From the NCBI GenBank assembly GCA_001599755.1, contig BCHX01000008.1, positions 2,232,001 through 2,296,000 on the forward strand: 64,000 nucleotides of DNA, written 5' to 3'. The position numbers and the translations under genes were made by a program. Below, piece by piece: positions 10,810 through 20,482 of this stretch. The DNA comes from Gliomastix tumulicola. Its lineage: Eukaryota > Ascomycota > Sordariomycetes > Hypocreales > Bionectriaceae. The stretch's first letter is position 1; each line of letters starts with the position of its first letter. The notes under the pieces are model-generated. The model ran no database searches and was not told the origin of the DNA. It worked only from the letters and a program-made list of their open reading frames with translations.

Positions 10810-11248
10810 TATAATATTGAGTTGATCTAGCCGCACATGAGTCTTGTACCGTAGATCCATTGTTATGTGGGCCTAGAGCGCTGGAAATAGTGCGGCCTGC
10901 CACTCCAGCGCTTGAAGCCACTGTAATTATAGGGCCCCCGGCCTTCGTAATACATTGAGTGTTCCTTGCAACAACAGACCGGCTTTGCAACAGCTCAATG
11001 TTACAGAGGCGGACCTGATAGAGGCAGCCTCAATTGATGCAGCCTTAATTAATGCGGCCTCAATTAAGGTAAGCAGCCCTGATTGAGGCAGGCAGCCCTG
11101 ATTGAGACCGGGCTTACAGGGGCTAGGCAGTCCGATTGGTTGAAAATGAAGGTACGGTGAGGTACTGAAATTTTCCCCCTCTAGCGCCTTCCAGGTGCTA
11201 ATGTGCGGCTAGTTTTACAATGTGCGGCTAGATCAAGTCATAATATTA
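10810..11248. mobile_element. MITE-like element with 29-bp terminal inverted repeats
   Basis: The left end (10810-10838) and the reverse complement of the right end (11220-11248) agree at 24 of 29 positions without gaps, including a perfect 17-base inner block ending TCTAGCCGCACAT. Both ends carry TA, as expected for a TA target-site duplication of Tc1/mariner-type elements. A second copy of ATGTGCGGCTAG lies just inside the right end (11201-11212) as a subterminal repeat. The 439-bp interior has no open frame of note and contains a decayed tandem array of GCAGCC(T/C)-AATTGA-like units (about 11020-11115). No transposase is present, so it is non-autonomous. Confidence 0.7.
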
Positions 11249-12248
11249 CCTCGTTAACCATGGATCAGCCCCCCCCCCCCCCTTCTATTAACTCGGCCCA
11301 GAAAGGGGGGGATTGCCTCCGCCCGATCGAGTAGCAAATTTTCAATTGCCTACCTGTTGTAATGATCCAATGGCTCTCTCTCTGCTCTATCCAATCGGGT
11401 GGGTATGATTTCCCCGTAGGGTGGTGTGATGCTCCCGTACGTAAACCAGAGCGTGTCTCGGGACTGGAAGGCTCACGAGAGGTTATCAAATCCTGCGTCA
11501 TCAGTCGTCGTATCACGCCCAGCTTTAATCACGGCAGGAGCAAAATACTGTCGTTTAATCTATGGCCCTGCTTTAAGATTGTGCACGGGAAAGGCAACTC
11601 ATGACAACAGGCAATGAGCGTTCGGTGATGGACATGAGGCCACCCAGTCAACACAGATGTTTCTCAAATGAATCTCTGGTCAATTTTATGAGAATATATC
11701 ATTACATAAGAAGCTCAACGCAATTAAGTACTATTCATACGTATCGAGAGGTCGGACAGCATGTTTTGAGCATGCGATGGTGCCTGACCAATCGTGCAGT
11801 AGCCTCCACCATTACGGACGGTCTAACTACACCGACTCTCAGCGAGCCCTGTACCTGGTCTCATCTTATAAAATACCGTCTCCTGCCTCAAAATACACTT
11901 GTCAACATATTTTTCAAACGGCTTATCTCATCAGCTTTGTGTTCCCCTGCATCTGCCCTGGGGCCACAGCTAGTGGTGGCGATTCGACTCTCACCGACCG
12001 GCTCATGTGCTGTGGCCAACCGGATTTTAGCAAATACGGCAACGAGGTAATGGCTTCAGGTTCGGTCCGTAACCAAATTAGATGCCAAGAAATCACAAAA
12101 TCTGCATCAAAAGGGGGTTTTGGTCGATCCTACGTTACTTTTTGTTTGAAACTTTTCCCACGTTGTTGAAACTGTCTCCAAGCGTGCAGTGATACCGCTC
12201 TACTGCACATCTTTTTCCCGTGCGTCTCTCGATCGCCAATCAGTCACG

Positions 12249-13740
12249 ATGTCGCTCCTCGCATCGATCGGCGTTGCAGCCGCTGTGCTCGCAAAGGGTG
12301 CCTCTGCGGCTCCCCTTTCTGCCCTCAACTCCAGCGTCCAACCCTTCGAGATCAACCTGTCTGCCGGCGTCCCGTACATGCTGGAAAAGATTAGAACTAC
12401 AGAGCTCCCCGTGATGCCACAATACCCTGGCGTGGGGGGCTCCAAGGGTATTGATCTCATAGTGTTGGAGTCTTTGCGTGACCAGTGGCTCAATGAGTTT
12501 GACTGGGAAAAGGAGCAAGTGTACCTGAACAGGTGTGTCAGCTCTATGTACCCCCACGCGACCAAGTACGTTTGTCACTAACGCAAACAGCTTCAATCAC
12601 TACACGACAGTCATCGAGGGCCTTCAGATCCACTTCGTTCATCACAAGTCCGAAGACCCGGATGCCATCCCCATCATCCTGAACCATGGCTGGCCGGGGT
12701 CCTTCCAGGAGTTTCTCCCCATGATTGAGCCTCTGACCCAGCCCGCCTCGAGTTCCTCCGGAAAGCCTGTGTCTTTCAATGTCGTCATTCCATCCCTGCC
12801 TGGGTTTGCCTTCTCTGGCTCGCCTCCGGGCAACTGGACAATGGACGACACCACCCGGGTTTTCAACACGCTCATGACGGAGGTGCTCGGATACTCGACG
12901 TACGCGGCTCACGGGACTTCCAACGGCGCCATTCTCACTTTCAACATGTATGATCAGTACAATTCGTCCACAAGAGCCGCGCATTTTCCGTTGCTCCCGT
13001 TTTATCCGACGACAACGGAGGAGCTGCAGAGGAGAGAGATCGAGCTATCGCCCCTGGAGCAAGCCATCCATGAGCGCTCTAACGAGTGGTCAAATCACGG
13101 AACTGGTTACTTCTTGATGCATATCTACAAGGTTAGCGCACCTAATGTCATCTCAAACCCATCATAGATACCATGGCATTAACTAACACAGTGGATTAGC
13201 CCAGCACCATCGGCTTGGGTCTGTACGACTCTCCCATCGGGCAGCTAGCGTGGACAGGCGAGAAGTGGCTGACTTGTAAGTTGATTGATATATACACCAG
13301 AGGACAATGCTGATCATGAGAACCGCTTTGTGCAGGGTCTGATCCCAACCTCGGCCGGGACCCCTCGCTTCTCGACTACAACGAGATTCTCCGAAGCGTG
13401 ACCCTGACGTACCTGACAGACACTTTCATGTCGTCTATCTGGGTATACGCTCAGGACGCCGACCTCCCGTACGTGGAATGGATCATCAGCCGGGCTCACA
13501 CGGATGCGCCCATGTTTGTGACATTCTTCCGCTACTCGATTGGCTTCTGGCCATACGAGATCCTGAGACTTATGGGCAATCTGGTCCAGTACAGGGGTGA
13601 GTTGCACTAACTATATGATTTATGGGCAGGCCGCTAACAGTGTCGTAGTGCATGAAACGGGAGGCTTCTTCGCCGGACTCGAGAATGTACCGGCTTTCGT
13701 GGGTGATCTGCGGGACATCGCTGATCACTGGGTGAGCTAA
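12249..13740 (+). CDS. Epoxide-hydrolase-like alpha/beta hydrolase with altered catalytic residues
   Basis: This is a 417-residue secreted-type member of the EHN epoxide-hydrolase family (microsomal / Aspergillus niger EH type). Exons are 12249-12532, 12591-13131, 13200-13275, 13336-13596 and 13649-13740. A signal peptide (ASIGVAAAVLAKGASA) precedes the EHN domain (VPYMLEKIRTTELP..., DWEKEQVYLN). The oxyanion HGWP motif, the SLPGFAFSGSP strand and the DSPIGQLAW cap segment are conserved. The nucleophile elbow, which normally carries Asp, reads GTSNG (Ser205), and the catalytic His of the closing GGHFAALE block is Phe394 (GGFFAGLE). Epoxide-hydrolase chemistry is therefore doubtful; it may be an esterase, a binding protein or a decayed enzyme. 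A last-exon GTGAGC just before the stop could be a further donor, so the extreme C-terminus is uncertain. Confidence 0.83.
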
Positions 13741-14380
13741 GTCTGGCTAAACAAGTAGTTGGATAGACTTGGCCTCGATATTTATAGTTGGTATAGCATA
13801 TAGACAATAAATACATGACGTAAAACTCAACATATTCCTTCACATCATGCACAAACCACTTAATTTTGATCTATATGAGCGGACTTGGTGGTGGAAAACT
13901 TTGAAGTAGGATTCATCATTCTCGAGTCGGTTCACTCTGTCAGACAATCTGACTACCCTACAGGTCATTCATCAAAGCAAAGGCGCTGCGCACCGTCAAG
14001 TGAACAGTATGACATTGAAAGAAAGAAAAATGCCACCAAAGCATCATTACTGTCTGATCTCCTTGTCTTTAGTAATAACCCTCTGTTATTTCCCCGGCTT
14101 GGGCTCAGATCTTGGTGGCAAATATTAAACCTCATTCGTTTGGTATGCGGCCTGAACCAAATTAGGACTGCCGTCTTCCCTAACAAGCAACACATTTGCC
14201 TCACACAGTCAATCCACAGCATTTCTCCTGTTAGTCCATATAACTGAGCAGCCAAACAGCTTTCGATGAGAAGAGAGTAAAGCATTCTTTTAGCTTTACT
14301 CACGAATCCTCGCACGATCAACCTGAAACCGTCCAACTTTGTCTCAATTCCTTATCACCAACTAGATCTCTTATTCAGCC
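13741..14380. other. Intergenic region upstream of the Rid-family gene
   Basis: It holds the 3' flank of the hydrolase-like gene and the promoter of the Rid gene. It is AT-rich with only short frames in conflicting phases. No repeats or RNA genes were seen. Confidence 0.5.
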
Positions 14381-14495
14381 ATGTCCAACGTCAAGGCGTT
14401 CAACTACCCTGGTTACGGCGAATGGGCCGTCAAGAATCTCTCCTACGCACAAGCCGTCCGTGTCGGCGATCGCATTATCTGCTCCGGTCAAGGTA

Positions 14496-14570
<75 letters not shown>

Positions 14571-14955
14571 TGGCTGCCGGCATCACCAAAAACCAAAACC
14601 TCACAGCCGTGCTAACACACCTCGTCGATTAGGTGGCTGGAACTGCCGGCAGACCGAGTTCACCCTGGACACCCTGGTGCAGGGAGACCTCTTCGCCGAG
14701 ATCGACCAGGCCTTCGAGAACTGCGACTACAACCTCAAGCACGCCGGCGGCAAGGGCTGGTCGCAGGTCTTCCGCGTCGTGACCTACAGCACGGACATCC
14801 CGTCGCAGCACGAGCGCATCGTGTACAACCTGAAGAAGTGGATGCCCAACCACCAGGCCATCTGGACCGAGCTGGGTGTCAACCAGCTGGGCTCGAACAA
14901 GATGCACTTTGAGATTGACGTCGAGGCGTATGATCCCGAGGCCAAGGCCGAGTGA
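14381..14955 (+). CDS. Rid/YjgF/YER057c family protein
   Basis: This small protein of 144 residues belongs to a family that hydrolyses reactive enamine/imine intermediates or acts in related steps; it was formerly annotated as endoribonuclease L-PSP. Exons are 14381-14492 and 14633-14955. Family features are SYAQAVRVGDRIICSGQGGW at the N-terminus and a closing strand HFEIDVEAY. The segment that normally carries the substrate-binding Arg (PxR before the last strands) reads NHQAIWTELGVNQLG and has no Arg. The protein thus belongs outside the archetypal RidA subgroup, and imine deaminase activity is not assured. The intron is 140 nt, unusually long for this window because it contains a 73-nt C tract. 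It lies between an epoxide-hydrolase homologue and a P450 in the putative cluster. Confidence 0.87.
14498..14570. repeat. 73-nt poly-C homopolymer within an intron
   Basis: An uninterrupted run of 73 C begins five bases after the donor site of the Rid-gene intron. The complementary strand is a G run able to form G-quadruplexes, and the C strand could form an i-motif. The length given here may be an assembly approximation. Confidence 0.9.
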
Positions 14956-15469
14956 CTGTTCAATGGGGAGGAAAAAGCAGGCAGCTAGGAAACGCAGTCA
15001 GAGCTTTGAACGTCGTATTTTATAGATAGAAATCCTACCAAGTCTGTCGAATCTCTCGACTTGCAGACCGTGCTGTAGCTCATGTGCTGTGTTCGCCCAA
15101 CCTGAATGGATGGAAAAGGCTTAGTTAGAATCTGATGAACTGCGTATGGGCAAATTTACTGCGATCCTCATATGGTGTATTAAGACTTGAGATATTGGGT
15201 TGGGTCTCCTGCTAATGAACCTGTCATGTGAGTCCATCAGATTGCTTCAAGCCTATCGACGAGAAGGATGTTGTTGCTGGGAGCTTCCATCCCCCAGTTT
15301 CATTTCAGCACTTCGCTCGCTGTCTGAATTGTGGTTACATTTCAGCAGAACTTTAGTTTCAGGAACTCCATCATCAACTCCATCATTCACAGCCTTTTGT
15401 CTAACAGTCTAGCTTCTTTGTAACCATCCTTGCTACCACCACTGCCCTCCTCACCTTGGACACGACCAC
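14956..15469. other. Convergent 3' region between Rid gene and P450
   Basis: Two genes end toward each other. Only untranslated sequence was recognised. Confidence 0.5.
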
Positions 15470-17038
15470 TTACTCCTGATCCGAGGGAGACGGCCACTCC
15501 GTGCGCAGTGTAGGCGCCACGTAGAAGTTAATGGGCCGAGTAACCAAAAACTCCGGATCATAGACGACTGGCTCTTGCGATGCATCCTCAAAATGATACC
15601 GATAAACCAGCTCGATCAGAACAGTCTTGACCTCCATCAGCGCCAGATTGAACCCCACGCAGCCCCGACGACCCGCCGCAAAGGGCGTGTAAAGCCCCTT
15701 CCTGTTCAGCTCCCGGGCAACATCAGGGCCGGACCAGCGGTCTGCGTTGAAGACCAGCGGGTTGTCCCAGTGTTTCGGGTTCTTGTGCATGCTCGGAAAG
15801 CACGGGATGACGATGGAGCCCTTGGGGATGAGGTAGCCGCCGGGGACGACGACATCTTCTTTGGCGTTGCGGGCCGTCTGGAAGCTGGGGTTGTGCAGGC
15901 GCTGGACCTCCTTGACGAAGCAGTCCAGGAACGGCAGGCTGTGCACCTCGTCGTAGGTCCACTCGCGCTCCCCGTCGGCTCCGTGGTCGATGATTTCCTG
16001 GAGCAGCCTCTCCTGGTTTCCGGGGTACATCACCAGCGAGTAGATGCACCACGACAGCAGCGACGCACTCGTGGTAAACCCGGCGCCAAGCAGGATGACA
16101 ACGTTGGATATCATGATGTCGCGGGGCAGCGCGTCACCGTTGTCGTCGCGAGCACGAGCAAGAAAATCCGCCATGCACGAAGCACGCAGCGACGCAGCGG
16201 GGTCCGACAGGGGAAGGGAGCCATCATCGGTCTTGGTGCACGCGTCGACGGCCTCCTCCACGTCCTCCCAGAGCTCCCGCTGAGCGGCACGCAGACGCGC
16301 AGGGTCACCAAAGGGAAGGTTGCCGTACCACTTGGGCCGCAGACTGGTCTTCTTCATGAGATGCAGCCACTCGCCCAGACACCGGATCGTCTTATGCGGC
16401 TTGGTGTCGACAGAGTCGAAGTGCTTCAGATCCTGGTTGACGACGACGCGCCAGATAACCTGCCCCGCAAGCTTGAACATGAAGTGATAGACGTGGAATG
16501 CCTCGTCGTTGGCTGCGAATCTGTCCAGCACGGGGAAGATGGAGCGCGCGGCCGCCTGGATCAGCGGCGAGTGGTGGGCGACGGCGCGAGGGGACAGCGC
16601 CGGCGGCACGAACTTGTGAGACACGGAGAAGGCCGGGGAGTCGCTGTCGCAGGTGAAGAGGGACAGTTGGTGCTGCATGTAGTACAGGGGATGCGACGGG
16701 TCGGACGTGTTCTTGGTGAAGGCTTCTCCCTCGCGGAGGACGAAGCGCGCGATGGCCGGGTCGTTGGTCTGGTAGACAGTCGTGCCCATGTTCACCGTCT
16801 TGATGATGGGTCCGTAGCGGGCAAAGAGACGGTCAAAGTTGCCCAGGGGATCCGGATACAGCTCGTAGTGGTTCCCGACGAGGGGCAGAGGCTTGGGGCC
16901 AAGGGGCTCGGTGACGGATCGGTGCTCGGACGCGCGAAGCTCCACGGGGCCTTTAGATGACCTGACATCTTCAATCGTGTCGAGTTTGCCAGTGTCTTGG
17001 CTATGGAACGAGAGGGCTGTGGCACGACATCTTAGCAA
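15470..17038 (-). CDS. Cytochrome P450 monooxygenase (5' exon not resolved)
   Basis: This is a haem-thiolate monooxygenase, a probable tailoring enzyme. The open frame gives about 522 residues with all core motifs: the proline-rich LGPKPLPLVGN, the I-helix GAGFTTSAS (AGxxT variant), the K-helix ExxR as EVQR, the PxRW-like FNADRW, and the haem loop FAAGRRGCVG with Cys ligand at 15659-15661. It ends FYVAPTLRTEWPSPSDQE. The left boundary (stop) is firm. At the 5' end the frame is open only to 17038, where it meets an in-frame TGA, and the first in-frame Met is 84 codons in. The start and the usual membrane anchor must therefore lie in one or more upstream exons between about 17040 and 17310 that I could not join with confidence. 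It is divergent from the amidotransferase gene. Confidence 0.88.
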   Translation of the reverse strand: MLRCRATALSFHSQDTGKLDTIEDVRSSKGPVELRASEHRSVTEPLGPKPLPLVGNHYELYPDPLGNFDRLFARYGPIIKTVNMGTTVYQTNDPAIARFVLREGEAFTKNTSDPSHPLYYMQHQLSLFTCDSDSPAFSVSHKFVPPALSPRAVAHHSPLIQAAARSIFPVLDRFAANDEAFHVYHFMFKLAGQVIWRVVVNQDLKHFDSVDTKPHKTIRCLGEWLHLMKKTSLRPKWYGNLPFGDPARLRAAQRELWEDVEEAVDACTKTDDGSLPLSDPAASLRASCMADFLARARDDNGDALPRDIMISNVVILLGAGFTTSASLLSWCIYSLVMYPGNQERLLQEIIDHGADGEREWTYDEVHSLPFLDCFVKEVQRLHNPSFQTARNAKEDVVVPGGYLIPKGSIVIPCFPSMHKNPKHWDNPLVFNADRWSGPDVARELNRKGLYTPFAAGRRGCVGFNLALMEVKTVLIELVYRYHFEDASQEPVVYDPEFLVTRPINFYVAPTLRTEWPSPSDQE

Positions 17039-17868
17039 TCAGGGCTATCCGGGGAAGACGCAGTACGGTGGACGAACCCGTGGGATCTGCGAAGAAAAAT
17101 AGGCTCCCCAGGCGAGACCTCAGCTGCTGCAGGCTGTTCACCCCAGAAATGTCCACATCTTTCTCCTTGGCTGAGGGACTCAGTCCGACGGAGAACCGCT
17201 GATGCATCTTGACGAGCAATAGGCGTGTTACCGGTGCAGTGAACGAAAATGACCAGTCTACTCCTAAAGCATCGCCCCTCTCCGAGCTCCCGGTAGAGGC
17301 TGATGGACTGCATCTATACTCATGATATCCGGGCAGTCAAGCAGCCGAGTCGTCAAGCGCTGTCGTTGACTTTCTTGTTGAAGGAGCGCGCTAACCCCCT
17401 CAATCCCCAGATCATTGTTGGAGCCGGCCGGTGCGGAGCTTTGCTGGCGACGGCGACGGCCAAATTCAGCATGGCATCTTCCAAATTTGGCACGAGTCCG
17501 GGAGCGGGCCGACGATGGCTCTCCTTTGCTCCCCCAAGTGACTCCCGCTGTCCCAGTTTTGGACTGGTCCCTGTGCAGCTGGGCTGATGCTCATCTGCTT
17601 TGGTAACGGTGGCAGAATACGGGCCGCGTTACAACCAGCCAGCGGCAAACTGCAGGCAGCGCGCGCCGACGACCGCAAGTGACAGACCCCAACGTGAACG
17701 TACGTTGGGTCCAGATGGATGAGACTTCATGTGTTTATACAGCATACCGTGTTGATGATATAAGAGGCTGCGACATCCTCTGTCATCCAGGATGCGGAAC
17801 ACGAAATAGCTCAGCCTCCATCCTTCTCACACATCAGAGTCCATTGTTGACATCAATCCTCTCCCAAC
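17039..17868. other. Divergent region between P450 and amidotransferase
   Basis: It contains the unresolved 5' exon(s) of the P450 and the promoters of both genes. A polypyrimidine tract followed by CAG on the minus strand (about 17088-17100) looks like a splice acceptor and may belong to the P450. A CGGCCGGTGCGG element near 17425-17436 has CGG half-sites of the kind bound by Zn2Cys6 factors. Confidence 0.4.
17758..17764 (+). promoter_or_regulatory. Candidate TATA box of the amidotransferase gene
   Basis: ATATAAG lies 105 nt before the ATG. It is assigned from position and sequence only. Confidence 0.35.
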
Positions 17869-20482
17869 ATGTGCGGCTTCATTGCGAGTTGCGTCTGTCG
17901 CCATGCTCGGCCGACCGACCACATTTACGGTCATGCCATCGGATTGACAAATACACACGTTGACCTGGAGTCAAATGGTGATGGCAAGACGAACGGAGTT
18001 GAGAATGGTCACGCCAACGGACATGCGACCAATGGCACGAATGGTCACACGAATGGTCACTCAAACGGTCATCTTAACGGCAACGGCCTGTCTAACGGCC
18101 ACGATCATACCAATGGCCATGACCACACCAACGGACATGCTCATACGAATGGCCACTCGCATGCCAATGGCAATGGAGAGTCCAATGGCCACCTCAAGCC
18201 CAGCAACCTCACCAACGGATCGTCCCAGGCCGAAGATCTCAGCGTCAAGCCCGTTACAGCCTACACACACACCCCGGCCGAGTTCGCGAAGCGCGAGTAC
18301 TTCTCCAAGCAACTCCAAAACGCCGTCGATAACATCAAGCACCGCGGTCCCGACGGCTCAGCTGTATGGGTCAGCCCTGATGGCCAGGTCGGCCTCGGCC
18401 ACTGCCGCCTCTCCATCAACGATCTCTCGGCTAGCGGGACGCAGCCCCTTCACAGCGACGACAACGCTATCCATGCTGTCGTCAACGGTGAGATCTACGA
18501 TTTTGACCGTCTGCGTGAGGTCTGCATCAACGACTTCGGGTACACCTTCAGCAGCCACAGCGACAGTGAGCTCGTTGTTGCTCTTTATAAGATATATGGC
18601 GCACCTGGCTTCCTCAAGCACTTGCGTGGCGAGTTCGCCTTTGTCTTGTTCGATGAGCGAGAGGGTAGCCGCCGTGTGATCGCAGGCCGAGATCGCTTCG
18701 GGATCAAGCCCATCCTGTGGACTGTGGTTGGGAACAAGGTCCTCTTTGCCTCTGAGGCCAAAGCATTCCTAGCCATGGGCTGGACCCCGGAGTGGAACGT
18801 CCGCGGCATTACTGACAGTGGCTGGATGATGGATGATCGCACCGTCTTCAAGGGCGTCCGCAAGCTCATGCCGGGCCATTGGATGGAGGTCACGGACGAG
18901 CGCGGCGTGGAAATCAAGAAGTACTGGGATGCCGAGTATCCAGACAGGGTGAGTGCGAAACAGCCTTTTCCAGATGCCAAATGATGAAGAACATAGACGT
19001 TGCTGACAATGTCAAAAGACCAAGGAGGACCCTCGATCTCTCGAGGAGATGATACAGAGCACAAGGGAGCGTCTGGTGGAATCTATCAGGCTGAGGCTCC
19101 GCGCGGATGTTCCCATCGGCATCTACCTCTCGGGCGGCATCGACTCGTCTACGGTCGCGGGTATCGTCACGGAGTTGATTCGCAAAGAGAAGGTGAAACT
19201 TGGCAGCGAGAGCGCGACTCGTGTTGCCTGCTTCAGCGTCAGGTTCCCTGATGAATCTGGATACAATGAATCAGGTACGGGAGATCCCCCTGCTCATCAG
19301 GTCTAGACCGATATTAACTGAACACTTGCAGATATCGCGGACAGGACTGCCGAGTGGCTGGGGGTGGAAATCTTCAAGCGCGACGTTGACGAGGCCAGGA
19401 TCGCCGCCGACTTCATGGACGCTGCCTATCACTGCGAGCACCACCACTTTGACCTCAACACGGTGGCCAAGTTTGCGCTGTCTACGCTCCCCCGGGAGCA
19501 CGGCATCAAGGTCGTCCTTACCGGTGAAGGCTCGGACGAGCACTTCTGCGGATATCCCTACTTCCCTGCCGAGTTCCTGCGCCTCCCGGACAAGGGCATG
19601 CCCGAGTCCATCCTGGCCATGGACAACGAGCTCCGCGAGAGCCTCCAGAAGTCGGCCAGCGACGAGATGAACGCCGTCTGGCGATCCCAGGGCGCCGCCG
19701 AGTACGAGGGCAGCACGGACACGGGCATCCTCGCCGACGCCATTGGCAACACCATGCCCGAGAGCCTCCTCGCCTGGCACCCGGCCGACCGGGTCTTCGA
19801 GAGGTGGGTGCAGGAGCAGTACCAGGGCAAATGGGACATGCGCGAGACGGTCATGAGGGGCCACTCGGACGAGGTGCGCGCCAAGATGCGCGAGAGGTGG
19901 CATCCCGCCCACACGGCCATGTACATGTGGAACAAGAGCACGCTGATCAACGTCATCCTGTCCTGCCTGGGCGACCGGACCGAGATGGCGCACAGCATCG
20001 AGGCGCGCACGCCGTTCCTCGACCACCACCTGGCCGAGTACGTCAACTCGCTGCCGCCCAGCACGAAGCTGCACTACCAGCCGCCCGAGGAGCACGGCGT
20101 CGACGACATCAACAACTTCTGGTGGAAGGCCGCGGGCTCGGCGCTGCGCTCCATCTCGGAGAAGTGGATTCTGCGCGAGGCCGCGCGCCCTTACATCACG
20201 GACGAGCTGTACAACCGCAGGAAGCTGCCCTTCCTGGCGCCCGTGCGGTGGCCCAAGGACGGACCCCTGCACCAGATGTTCAAGAAGCTGCTGACGCGCG
20301 AGGCGGTGGAGAACCTGGGCTTCGTGGACTACGAGGTCGTGGCCCATGCGCTGGAGACGGCCTTTGGCGACGGGGCGAACTCGACGTCGTTCCGCATTCT
20401 CTCCTACACGGGTGGCTGGGTCACGCTGTCGCAGAGGTTCGGGATCCGGAAGGCGACGGTCGAGCAGAACGGCTGGGCCTGA
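17869..20482 (+). CDS. Asparagine-synthetase-like amidotransferase with NGH-repeat insertion
   Basis: This is a two-domain glutamine-dependent amidotransferase of 828 residues, from exons 17869-18948, 19019-19274 and 19332-20482. The class II glutaminase domain begins MCGF, with Cys2 as nucleophile, and continues after an insertion with HRGPDG (158-163), LGHCRLSINDLS, VNGEIYDFDRLR and RDRFGIKPI. The synthetase domain carries the ATP-pyrophosphatase loop YLSGGIDSST (about 395-405) and VVLTGEGSDEHFCGY. AsnB-type enzymes activate a carboxylate with ATP and transfer ammonia from glutamine, making an amide; in metabolite clusters they amidate the product or a precursor. Residues about 36-118 are a low-complexity Asn-Gly-His array with ten NGH tripeptides, not part of the usual fold. 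Its position between a P450 and an AflR-type regulator suggests a pathway enzyme rather than housekeeping asparagine synthetase. Confidence 0.92.
17974..18222 (+). repeat. Coding NGH tripeptide repeat in the amidotransferase
   Basis: Imperfect tandem units of 12-18 bp, mostly (A/T/S)AATGGTCAC-like, encode TNGH, SNGH, ANGH and DHTNGH. Synonymous differences between units suggest the array is not brand new and is kept in frame. The His-rich composition could bind metal ions; this is inference. Confidence 0.8.

Larger units (their letters stand above)
10653..12248. other. 1.6-kb intergenic region with MITE and C tract
   Basis: This stretch holds the divergent promoters of the nucleoside-hydrolase-like and epoxide-hydrolase-like genes, with the MITE between them. 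A run of 14 C lies at 11269-11282, just outside the MITE. The remainder (11300-12190) is AT-richer and carries only short overlapping frames. The longest, about 130 codons at 11777-12169, shows no domain or amino-acid pattern I recognise. Confidence 0.5.

Noticed and set aside
11777..12169. 130-codon frame before the epoxide-hydrolase-like gene
   Set aside because: Irregular composition, no signal or domain, and it lies in AT-rich intergenic sequence.
15575..16960. 461-codon plus-strand frame opposite the P450
   Set aside because: Antisense shadow of the P450, which carries the I-helix, ExxR and haem motifs.
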